A DNA stretch of 40,736 nt from B16-G9 sp964400655 (GTDB lineage: Bacteria; Bacteroidota; Bacteroidia; Bacteroidales; F082): positions 1 to 40,736 of the forward strand of contig CAYNVN010000038.1 in NCBI GenBank assembly GCA_964400655.1. Direction: 5' to 3'. Position numbers and translations under genes: made by a program. Position 1 is the first letter of the stretch; every line of letters begins with the position of its first letter. Below the pieces are notes generated by a model. The model saw only the letters and a program-made list of their open reading frames with translations, ran no database searches and had not been told where the DNA came from. This document shows, piece after piece, positions 25,901 to 33,166 of the stretch.

Positions 25901-27019
25901 TTGGGTAAAAAGATAATTGTATCGGTTATTAATGATCTGGCTACCGACCAGCGGGTTCATAAAACCTGCCTCACACTTACCGGTATGGGATTTGACGTTT
26001 TGCTTGTGGGACGAAAACTCACCGACAGCCTTCCAATGGGAAACCCGCCCTATGCTTATCACCGCATGAAACTTGCATTTACCAAAGGTCCGCTTTTTTA
26101 TGCCTGTTTTAACCTGAGGTTGTTCTTTTTTCTGCTTTTTCATAAATTCGATTTGCTTACCTCAAACGACCTCGACACACTGCTTCCCAACTACCTGATA
26201 AGCCGCATTAAAAACAAACCGCTTGTTTACGACAGTCATGAATATTTTACCGAAGTCCCCGAGCTGGTCAATCGTCCCGCGGTTCAAAAAGTATGGAAAC
26301 GTATTGAAAAATGGATTTTTCCCAAACTGAAAGATGTATTTACGGTTAACGAATCCATAGCCGGTTTGTTTGAAAAAAAATACGGCATCCGTCCGCATGT
26401 GGTACGGAATATTCCTTTTAAACAAAAGGTTGAAGTAAAAAAAACAAGAAAAGAACTGGGCCTGCCCGAAGACAAATTCATCCTTATTTTACAGGGTTCG
26501 GGTATAAATATTCATCGCGGTTCGGAAGAGATAACGGAAGCCATGCAATATACCCGTGGAGCCCTGTTGCTAATTGTTGGCGGCGGCGATGTAATTGATA
26601 CACTTAAAAAGATGTCGGAAAAACCGGATATCAAAGGAAAAGTAATGTTTAAACCCCGTCAGCCGTACAACGATTTAATGCAGTACACAGCCAATGCCGA
26701 TATGGGATTAACTTTAGACAAAGATACCAACCTGAATTACAGGTTCAGTTTACCCAATAAGCTATTCGACTACATACAGGCAGGCATCCCGGTACTGGCC
26801 TCCGATTTACCTGAAATCCGGAAAATTATTGATCAGTATGATATCGGTACTTTTATTCCGGGGCATCAACCCGAACAAATCGCCCGGAAAATAAATGAAT
26901 TAATGGCAAACCGTGAGCAACTAAATAATTGGAAAAGGAATCTTACCTTTGCCGCCGACGATTTAACCTGGGAAAAAGAGTCGGAAACCATAAAAAAAGT
27001 GTATGGCAAGTATGTCTGA
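25901..27019 (+). CDS. GT-B family glycosyltransferase (GT4-like)
   Basis: 372 residues. The N-terminal Rossmann domain begins KKIIVSVINDLATDQRVHK, a pattern common in Bacteroidota family 4 glycosyltransferases. The donor-binding half has ILQGSGINIHRGSEEI and LPNKLFDYIQAGIPVLASDL with the expected sugar-nucleotide region. The start is TTG at 25901: an in-frame TAA lies at 25889-25891 and no ATG occurs before residue 29. It overlaps the next glycosyltransferase gene by 17 bases, so the two probably act in one surface-glycan or lipid-glycan pathway. Confidence 0.85.
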   Translation: MGKKIIVSVINDLATDQRVHKTCLTLTGMGFDVLLVGRKLTDSLPMGNPPYAYHRMKLAFTKGPLFYACFNLRLFFFLLFHKFDLLTSNDLDTLLPNYLISRIKNKPLVYDSHEYFTEVPELVNRPAVQKVWKRIEKWIFPKLKDVFTVNESIAGLFEKKYGIRPHVVRNIPFKQKVEVKKTRKELGLPEDKFILILQGSGINIHRGSEEITEAMQYTRGALLLIVGGGDVIDTLKKMSEKPDIKGKVMFKPRQPYNDLMQYTANADMGLTLDKDTNLNYRFSLPNKLFDYIQAGIPVLASDLPEIRKIIDQYDIGTFIPGHQPEQIARKINELMANREQLNNWKRNLTFAADDLTWEKESETIKKVYGKYV

Positions 27020-28130
27020 AAAACATCTGCATATAATTTCGTTTGATATTCCGTGGCCTGCCAACTACGGAGGAGTAATTGATGTTTTTTACAAAGCCAA
27101 AGAACTTTCCGAAAAAGGCGTTAAAGTTCATCTGCACTGTTTTGAATATGGACGCTCGTACAATGGAAAACTAAAAAGTCTTTTTTATAAAGTACACTAT
27201 TACAAGCGTGATATTTCAAAAAAACATCTCTTCAAAAGCATTCCGTACATTGTAAGCACACGTGTTTCCGAAGAGCTGGCAACCAATCTTCTTCAGGATA
27301 ATTATCCGGTTTTAATGGAAGGAATCCACACCAGCGCATTGCTTAACGACCCGAGGTTTACCGGACGAAAACGGCTGGTACGTACCCATAACATCGAACA
27401 CGATTATTATCAAAACCTGGGAAAAGCCGAAACCGATCTGTTTAAAAAATATTACTTCTTTAACGAAGCCGCCAAGCTGAAAAGGTATGAACACACTCTT
27501 GACAAAGCCGATGCTCTGATAGCCATCTCAAAAAACGATTACAACTATTTCTCTTCAAAATTTGATAAAGTGGAATTTATTCCGGCTTTTCACCCGCACT
27601 CGGCCATACACTGCAAAAAAGGCAAAGGCGATTATGTGCTCTACCACGGAAACCTTTCTGTTTCGGAAAACTACAACGCCGTTAAATATCTGGCCACCAA
27701 AGTTTTTAACAACCTGCCTTATACCTTAAAAGTGGCCGGGCTCAACCCTCCCAAACATCTTGTTCAACTGATTAACAACTACCCGAATATCGAACTGATT
27801 GAAAACCCCGACGACCAAACGCTGGAACAACTTATTTCCGATGCCCATATCAATGTGGCGGTAACGGCACAGGCAACAGGATTAAAGCTCAAACTTCTGA
27901 ATACGTTATACAACGGACGCTTTTGCCTGGTTAACGACAAAATGCTTTCGGGCAGCAAACTCGACAAACTTACCATTATTGCCAACGAAGCTGTCGAGAT
28001 GAAACATGCCATCAAAAATCTTTTTTCAAAAACATTTACCTCCGCCGACATCGAAGAGCGCAAACACCTGCTCGGAATTATTTACAACAACGGCGACAAT
28101 GTTCAAAAGCTGATTGAACTGATCTTTTAA
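27003..28130 (+). CDS. GT-B family glycosyltransferase
   Basis: 375 residues with a glycosyltransferase family 1/4-like layout: HIISFDIPWPANYGGVIDVF at the N-terminus, HNIEHDYYQNLGKAE in the linker region, ALIAISKNDYNYF, and a donor-side VLYHGNLSVSENYNAVKYL. The C-terminal half has AQATGLKLKLLNTLYNGRFC in place of the usual G-x-P-V-V segment. The ATG at 27003 or the one at 27012 could be used; both lie within the end of the previous gene. Substrate is unknown. No flippase or ligase gene is nearby. Confidence 0.8.
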   Translation: MASMSEKHLHIISFDIPWPANYGGVIDVFYKAKELSEKGVKVHLHCFEYGRSYNGKLKSLFYKVHYYKRDISKKHLFKSIPYIVSTRVSEELATNLLQDNYPVLMEGIHTSALLNDPRFTGRKRLVRTHNIEHDYYQNLGKAETDLFKKYYFFNEAAKLKRYEHTLDKADALIAISKNDYNYFSSKFDKVEFIPAFHPHSAIHCKKGKGDYVLYHGNLSVSENYNAVKYLATKVFNNLPYTLKVAGLNPPKHLVQLINNYPNIELIENPDDQTLEQLISDAHINVAVTAQATGLKLKLLNTLYNGRFCLVNDKMLSGSKLDKLTIIANEAVEMKHAIKNLFSKTFTSADIEERKHLLGIIYNNGDNVQKLIELIF

Positions 28131-28198
28131 AAAAATCGGGAAAAAGTCATATTTTCCCAATCCGGCCCAACATTACGATACATTTCCAAAGGACATTT

Positions 28199-28232
28199 TG
28201 TCACATCATTTCATGTGGCACAGGATTTGCCA
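28199..28232 (+). promoter_or_regulatory. nested inverted repeats upstream of htpG
   Basis: TGTCACAT (28199-28206) and ATGTGGCA (28213-28220) form an 8-6-8 palindrome with one mismatch. The right arm also takes part in a second repeat, TGGCA-N7-TGCCA (28216-28232). The pair lies 34-67 bases before the htpG ATG and could be an operator or leader structure. It does not match the CIRCE consensus. Confidence 0.4.
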
Positions 28233-28265
28233 GCCTGTTGTCAAACAAAAAAAGGAGAATTTATT

Positions 28266-30179
28266 ATGGAAAAAAGACAAGGAAAAATCGGTGTAACAAC
28301 GGAAAATATATTCCCGATCATCAAAAAATTCCTCTATTCCGACCACGAAATATTTTTAAGAGAACTGGTTTCCAATGCTGTTGATGCCACACAAAAGCTG
28401 TCGGCACTGGCATCTATCGGACAGTACAAAGAGGAATTGGGAGACCTGACCATTAAGGTTGAAGTTGACAAAAAGAAAAAAACACTGAAAGTAATCGACC
28501 GCGGTATCGGTATGACAGCCGATGAAGTGGAAAAGTATATCACACAAATTGCTTTTTCGTCGGCCGAAGAATTTATTGAGAAATTTAAAAACATTACCGA
28601 AGAAGATCGTAAAACCATCATCGGCCGTTTCGGGCTTGGTTTTTACTCGGCATTTATGGTTTCCGAAAAAGTGGAAATCAACACCAAAACGTACAAAAAA
28701 GGACCCGGAACCAAAGCCGTTCATTGGGAATGCGACGGAAGTCCCGAATATACCATAACCGAAGGCAACAAAAAAGATCGCGGAACCGAGATCATCCTTC
28801 ATATCGATGAAGAAAACAAAGAATTTCTGGAAGAATACAAAGTACTGGAGTTGCTCAATAAATACAGCAAATTCCTGCCGGTTCCCATTCAGTTCGGCGA
28901 AGAAGAAATTGAGGAAGAGATAGAAGGTAAAAAAGATAAAGAGGGCAAACCGAAAACCAAAAAGGTTAAACGTCCCCGTATCATCAACAACACCCATCCG
29001 CTTTGGAAAAAGAACCCTTCGGATTTAACGGATGAAGACTACAATAAATTCTATCGCGAACTCTACCCAATGTCGTTTGAGGAACCGCTTTTCCACATTC
29101 ATCTTAATGTTGACTATCCTTTTAACCTCACAGGAATACTTTATTTTCCCAAGGTAAAAAGCGATTACGAACTCCAAAAAAACAAAATTCAGCTTTACAG
29201 CAATCAGGTATTTATTACCGATTCGGTGGAAGGTATTGTTCCCGACTTTTTAACACTGCTTCACGGGGTTATCGACTCACCCGACATACCGCTTAACGTA
29301 AGCCGTTCATATTTGCAAAGCGATGCAAGTGTTAAAAAGATATCAAGCTACATCACCCGTAAGGTGGCTGATAAACTTCAGGAAATATTTAATAAAGACC
29401 GTAAAAAGTTTGAAGAAAAATGGGATGACATCAAAACCTTTATTGAATATGGAATGATTTCGGAGCCCAAATTCTGGGAAAAAGCGGTAAAATTTGCTCT
29501 GTTGAAAAATACCGAAGGCAACTATTTTACCTTTGACGAATACAAAGAACATATTGAAAACCTTCAAAAAGACAAAGACGGAACACTGGTCTATCTTTAT
29601 GCCAACAATGTTGATGAGCAGTTCAGCTACATTGAAGCTGCCAAAGAACGAGGTTACGATGTGTTGCTGATGGACGGAGTTCTCGACAGCCATTTTGTTA
29701 ACACGCTGGAGCAAAAACTCGAAAAAACCCGCTTTGCCCGTGTTGATGCCGATACCATCGACAAGCTCATCAACAAGGAAGATAAAATGCCTTCCAAGTT
29801 AGACGAAAAACAAAAGGAGACACTAAAAAAGGACTTTGAACGTAACGTTGACAGCAAACAGTTTGAAATTTCGTTTGAAGACCTGAGCGAATCGGATGCG
29901 CCGGTACTCATTACACAAAACGAATTTATGCGACGCATGAAAGATATGGAAGCCATTGGAGGTAGCGGTATGATGGGACTGGGCGGACTGCCCGACACAT
30001 ACAGTTTGGTTGTCAATTCCAATCACCCGCTCATCACTAAACTTGCCGAAGAAAAAGAGGAAAAACAAAAAGATGAAGTTATCAAACAACTTTACGATCT
30101 TGCACGTCTTTCCAAAAATCTGTTAAAAGGCAAAGAACTTAGCGAATTTGTAAAACGAAGCGTTGAAATAATTAAATAA
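28266..30179 (+). CDS. htpG: molecular chaperone HtpG (Hsp90)
   Basis: 637 residues from the ATG at 28266, which has a strong AAAAGGAG ribosome-binding site. The GHKL ATPase domain shows LRELVSNAVDA (31-41), DRGIGM (78-83) and GRFGLGFYSAF (120-130). A lysine/glutamate-rich stretch near 216-245 separates it from the middle domain, which begins around INNTHPLWKKNPSDL. The C-terminal dimerisation region includes RRMKDMEAIGGSG. HtpG is a cytosolic stress chaperone. It is a single-gene unit closed by the terminator at 30201-30239. Confidence 0.98.
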   Translation: MEKRQGKIGVTTENIFPIIKKFLYSDHEIFLRELVSNAVDATQKLSALASIGQYKEELGDLTIKVEVDKKKKTLKVIDRGIGMTADEVEKYITQIAFSSAEEFIEKFKNITEEDRKTIIGRFGLGFYSAFMVSEKVEINTKTYKKGPGTKAVHWECDGSPEYTITEGNKKDRGTEIILHIDEENKEFLEEYKVLELLNKYSKFLPVPIQFGEEEIEEEIEGKKDKEGKPKTKKVKRPRIINNTHPLWKKNPSDLTDEDYNKFYRELYPMSFEEPLFHIHLNVDYPFNLTGILYFPKVKSDYELQKNKIQLYSNQVFITDSVEGIVPDFLTLLHGVIDSPDIPLNVSRSYLQSDASVKKISSYITRKVADKLQEIFNKDRKKFEEKWDDIKTFIEYGMISEPKFWEKAVKFALLKNTEGNYFTFDEYKEHIENLQKDKDGTLVYLYANNVDEQFSYIEAAKERGYDVLLMDGVLDSHFVNTLEQKLEKTRFARVDADTIDKLINKEDKMPSKLDEKQKETLKKDFERNVDSKQFEISFEDLSESDAPVLITQNEFMRRMKDMEAIGGSGMMGLGGLPDTYSLVVNSNHPLITKLAEEKEEKQKDEVIKQLYDLARLSKNLLKGKELSEFVKRSVEIIK

Positions 30180-30200
30180 CAATTTGCAGGTTTTTAGTGT

Positions 30201-30239
30201 AAACGCCTCGCCGGAAAATATCCGGCGAGGCGTTTTTTT
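30201..30239 (+). terminator. htpG intrinsic terminator
   Basis: CGCCTCGCCGGA and TCCGGCGAGGCG form a perfect 12-bp GC-rich stem (15 bp with flanking A-T pairs) around a short loop, followed by a T-run. Confidence 0.95.
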
Positions 30240-30281
30240 GTTGGGCACTAAACAGGGTAAAATATGTTTTTACAATTTATT

Positions 30282-30289
30282 TACCTTTG
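30282..30289 (+). promoter_or_regulatory. -7 box upstream of the class V aminotransferase
   Basis: TACCTTTG followed by C is a consensus -7 element. The resulting leader would be about 160 bases. The -33 region is not obvious. Confidence 0.5.
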
Positions 30290-30457
30290 CGGTTCAAATC
30301 CTGAATAAATGGAATCAGACTGTTGCTGTTTTATATTATTTCGCTGTTGTCAAAGAGCCGGTGCCTCATCTTTAAATTCTGTTTTTTATACATTCCATTT
30401 CCTGTTCAGGTTGTCAAACCAATACCTGATTTCGTAATTAAATAACACAAGCCGGAT

Positions 30458-31927
30458 ATGAGTAAGTTGGAAAAGCATTTTGATAAATTCAGAAAAAACA
30501 CCATCGGTAACGATCAATATTTTGACACTCCTTACGGAAAACAAAAAATGATTTATGCCGACTGGGTGGCAAGCGGAAGACTTTATGCACCCATTGAAGA
30601 ACGTATGGCTAATGTTATCGGGCCCTATGTGGGCAACACCCATACCGAAACCTCCGAAACAGGAACCCTGATGACCAAAGCCTACCACTACGCCCAACAC
30701 CGCATTAAACAACATGTAAACGCAGGACCCGACGACGTGATTATTATGGCGGGAAACGGCATGACCGCCGTTATTAATAAGTTCCAGCGCATTTTAGGAT
30801 TGAAAGCATGTGCCCGGCTTGACGAAAAAGGTAATTGCCTTAAAGTTGAAGATATTCCGGTTGTGTTCATCACTCATATGGAACACCACTCCAACCACAC
30901 CTCATGGCTGGAAACCATTTGCGATGTGGTAATTATTGAACCGAATAAAGACAATACGGTAAACCCGCAAGAACTGGAACGGCAACTGATAAAGTACAAA
31001 GACCGCCATTTAAAGTTTGGTGCTTTTACGGCGGCAAGTAATGTAACCGGCGTTGAACCTCCCTACCATCAAATGGCAAAAATCATGCACCAACACGGAG
31101 GGTTCGCATTTATCGACTTTGCCGGCGCAGCTCCATATGTGGATATTAACATGCACCCCGATGCCGAAGATGAACACCTTGATGCCGTTTTCTTTTCACC
31201 CCATAAATTTTTGGGAGGCCCCGGTTCATCAGGTGTAATGGTTTTTAACAAACATCTGTATAACCGTACGGTTCCCGATCATCCGGGCGGAGGTACGGTG
31301 GAATGGACCAATCCCTGGGGTGAACATTCCTATTTTGATGATATTGAACTCCGCGAAGACGGTGGCACACCCGGTTTTTTACAGGCAATGCGTACCGCCA
31401 TGGCCATCGAAGTTAAAGAGCAGATGGATACTTCGCTAATCCGTAAACGCGAGGAAGAGCTGGTACATAAAGCCTTTGAAGGGTTTGGTAAAATAAAAGG
31501 AATGCACATCCTTGCCGATAATGTTAAAGAACGTCTCGGCATCTTTTCTTTTTACATCGACAACATCCATTATAACTTAATTGTTAAACTGCTCAACGAC
31601 CGCTTTGGCATTCAAACCCGTGGCGGGTGCGCTTGTGCCGGAACCTACGGACACTTTTTACTGGGTGTTACCCCCGAAGAATCGCATCGTATTGCCGATA
31701 AAATTGAAAAGGGCGACCTGTCGGAAAAACCGGGTTTTGTAAGAGTATCTCTGCATCCAACCATGACGGATAACGAACTGGAACTGGTGATTAACGCAAC
31801 CCGGCAGATTGTTGACAATATTGATGAATGGAAAAAAGATTATTCTTATAATCCTCACACAAACGAGTGGGTTCATTACAGCGAAAAAAACAGGGATGCA
31901 CTGATTGAAACGTGGTTTAAGTTTTAA
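30458..31927 (+). CDS. class V aminotransferase-fold PLP enzyme, desulfurase-like
   Basis: 489 residues. Fold-type I PLP enzyme of aminotransferase class V: the cofactor lysine is K250 in FFSPHKFLGGPGSSG, the PLP-phosphate side has MAGNGMTAVINKF, and histidines occur in THMEHHSNHTSW. A late loop RGGCACAGTYGH contains C391 and C393, at the place where cysteine desulfurases carry their persulfide cysteine. It is longer than IscS or SufS (about 400), and no suf or isc genes are adjacent. It is therefore best described as a large desulfurase/selenocysteine-lyase-like enzyme of unknown substrate. Confidence 0.85.
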   Translation: MSKLEKHFDKFRKNTIGNDQYFDTPYGKQKMIYADWVASGRLYAPIEERMANVIGPYVGNTHTETSETGTLMTKAYHYAQHRIKQHVNAGPDDVIIMAGNGMTAVINKFQRILGLKACARLDEKGNCLKVEDIPVVFITHMEHHSNHTSWLETICDVVIIEPNKDNTVNPQELERQLIKYKDRHLKFGAFTAASNVTGVEPPYHQMAKIMHQHGGFAFIDFAGAAPYVDINMHPDAEDEHLDAVFFSPHKFLGGPGSSGVMVFNKHLYNRTVPDHPGGGTVEWTNPWGEHSYFDDIELREDGGTPGFLQAMRTAMAIEVKEQMDTSLIRKREEELVHKAFEGFGKIKGMHILADNVKERLGIFSFYIDNIHYNLIVKLLNDRFGIQTRGGCACAGTYGHFLLGVTPEESHRIADKIEKGDLSEKPGFVRVSLHPTMTDNELELVINATRQIVDNIDEWKKDYSYNPHTNEWVHYSEKNRDALIETWFKF

Positions 31928-32097
31928 CAAACAGCAAATAAAATCTAAAAAATAACAAGCAAAATCCTGGCTAAAATAGTCCGATTAAATTCCTGAGATT
32001 AGCCATTATTGAATTATGCCTGCGAAACATTCACAAATATTTCCTGAATGTCCGAAACAGTAATGACCTCCTGAGTGCAAGCAAACAATATCACATA

Positions 32098-32139
32098 GTA
32101 CAAAAACAACAAAAGGGTTGCCGAATGACAACCCTTTTG
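32098..32139 (-). terminator. terminator of tRNA-Val, possibly bidirectional
   Basis: CAAAAGGGTTG (32110-32120) and CAACCCTTTTG (32129-32139) form a perfect 11-bp stem. On the minus strand it starts five bases past the tRNA-Val 3' end and is followed by TTGTTTTTG. It may also stop plus-strand transcripts from the aminotransferase gene. Confidence 0.75.
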
Positions 32140-32143
32140 CTTG

Positions 32144-32218
32144 TGGGAACTACTGGATTCGAACCAGTGACCCCCTGCTTGTAAGGCAGGTGCTCTGAAC
32201 CAGCTGAGCTAAGCTCCC
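32144..32218 (-). tRNA. trnV: tRNA-Val (anticodon UAC)
   Basis: 75 bases on the minus strand. Acceptor GGGAGCT pairs with AGTTCCC (one G-U pair); D arm TAGCTCAGCTGGTTCAGAGC; anticodon stem CCTGC/GCAGG with loop CTTACAA (TAC); T loop GGTTCGAATCC. The discriminator is A and CCA is not encoded. It is a single tRNA with its own promoter at 32322-32352. Confidence 0.97.
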
Positions 32219-32269
32219 TTTATGTTTTATCAAACCTGAATTTCAGTTCGATTTAATGAACTCCGAACC

Positions 32270-32300
32270 TTCCGATAACTATCGGAAGAGCTAAGCTCCC
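32270..32300 (-). repeat. tRNA 5'-end remnant joined to a palindrome in the tRNA-Val leader
   Basis: On the minus strand, GGGAGCTTAGCTC (32288-32300) repeats exactly the first 13 bases of tRNA-Val. It is followed directly by TTCCGATAGTTATCGGAA, an 18-base palindrome, where the D loop should continue. It looks like a truncated tRNA gene or the trace of a tandem duplication. Confidence 0.6.
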
Positions 32301-32321
32301 GTAGCGCTCAAAAAGCGAGTG

Positions 32322-32352
32322 CAAATATACACCGATAATTTATCTGCACAAC
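32322..32352 (-). promoter_or_regulatory. promoter of tRNA-Val
   Basis: On the minus strand GTTG (32349-32352), 19 bases, then TATATTTG (32322-32329) fits the Bacteroidota promoter with one -33 mismatch. Transcription from about 32316 gives a leader near 97 bases that includes the tRNA-like remnant. Confidence 0.6.
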
Positions 32353-32444
32353 ATTTTTTTTAAAAAAATCAAAATATTTTTTACACCTCTTATAACCCCT
32401 GATAAATCAGGCCAATTAACCGTCTGTTTTTTTTAATGCAACAT

Positions 32445-33035
32445 CTATCCAAATCCGTATCGCCGATAATCTGCCATGGTATTAATATTTACCAGCACAT
32501 TACCGTTTTCCGTTAACACATTTTTACGATTGAAACCTTTTATAACATCCTTAAAATTAATAGAATAATCGGAAACGGAAACAATATAATCCGTTACCTT
32601 CTTTGACAATAGTACCGGATGACCTCCTTTGTCCTTAAAAACAGGAACCACAATATCACATGACGGCAAAACCTGTGTCATTTTCTTTAAAAGATTAACA
32701 TCAACAAAAGGGTTGTCAACATTATGTATGAACACACCTAAAGCTTTGCCCGCCGACTGCAAACCCGTTTGTATTGAGAAAAACCGTTCCCTTTCGGGGT
32801 AACGGTTAACAATTATCCGTATCTTTTTTTTGCTTTGCAGATATTTTACCGACAAGCTGTTCTTTTCATTAACCACAACCACAGCCTCATTACAACCGAA
32901 CTCAAAATAGCCCTGTATTATTACATCCAAAAAGGTTTTGGTTTTATCAAAAGGCAGCAACATTTTCGGCAATCCCATTCTGCCCGAAAATCCTGCGGCA
33001 GGTATTATTACATTATATCCGCTTATATCTTTCAT
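32445..33035 (-). CDS. MocA/MobA-like nucleotidyltransferase
   Basis: 196 residues of the NTP-transferase_3 family. The signature IPAAGFSGRMGLPKMLLPF spans 11-29, followed by a metal-binding aspartate in FIHNVDNPFVD, GGHP in KDKGGHPVLL, and VNINTMADYRR near the end. E. coli MocA, of similar size, attaches CMP to molybdopterin for xanthine dehydrogenase-type enzymes. The gene is divergent from ygfK with 131 bases between start codons, as I recall for mocA (ygfJ) and ygfK in E. coli, which supports a molybdenum-cofactor role. CTP use is inferred, not shown. No molybdenum hydroxylase gene is in the window. Confidence 0.8.
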   Translation of the reverse strand: MKDISGYNVIIPAAGFSGRMGLPKMLLPFDKTKTFLDVIIQGYFEFGCNEAVVVVNEKNSLSVKYLQSKKKIRIIVNRYPERERFFSIQTGLQSAGKALGVFIHNVDNPFVDVNLLKKMTQVLPSCDIVVPVFKDKGGHPVLLSKKVTDYIVSVSDYSINFKDVIKGFNRKNVLTENGNVLVNINTMADYRRYGFG

Positions 33036-33042
33036 CGGGCAA

Positions 33043-33075
33043 CAAATTTAACGGTTATCTGGTTGCCGTCACAAC
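33043..33075 (-). promoter_or_regulatory. promoter of the mocA-like gene
   Basis: On the minus strand GTTG (33072-33075), a 21-base spacer and TAAATTTG (33043-33050) form a near-consensus promoter. The -7 box is eight bases from the ATG, so the leader should be at most a few bases. Confidence 0.55.
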
Positions 33076-33136
33076 AACCTGCCAATATTTAAATCTGTCG
33101 TTTTTACGGCGGGATAGAAGGTTCGGTTGATTATAC

Positions 33137-33144
33137 TACATTTG
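33137..33144 (+). promoter_or_regulatory. -7 box of ygfK
   Basis: TACATTTG matches TAnnTTTG, with a predicted leader of about 18 bases before the ATG at 33167. No good -33 element is at the right distance. Confidence 0.5.
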
Positions 33145-33166
33145 TTTGATATTTATTGTTAGCATT

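Noticed and set aside
25808..26143. 112-codon N-terminal extension of murB
   Set aside because: Not similar to MurB, overlaps the divergent glycosyltransferase gene, and lies upstream of a perfect -7 box.
28138..28158. GGGAAAA/TTTTCCC hairpin after the second glycosyltransferase
   Set aside because: A 7-bp AT-rich stem with no T-run after it; too weak to call a terminator.
28356..28997. 213-codon minus-strand open frame
   Set aside because: Lies antisense inside htpG; its Phe-rich composition is what the reverse of Lys/Glu codons gives.
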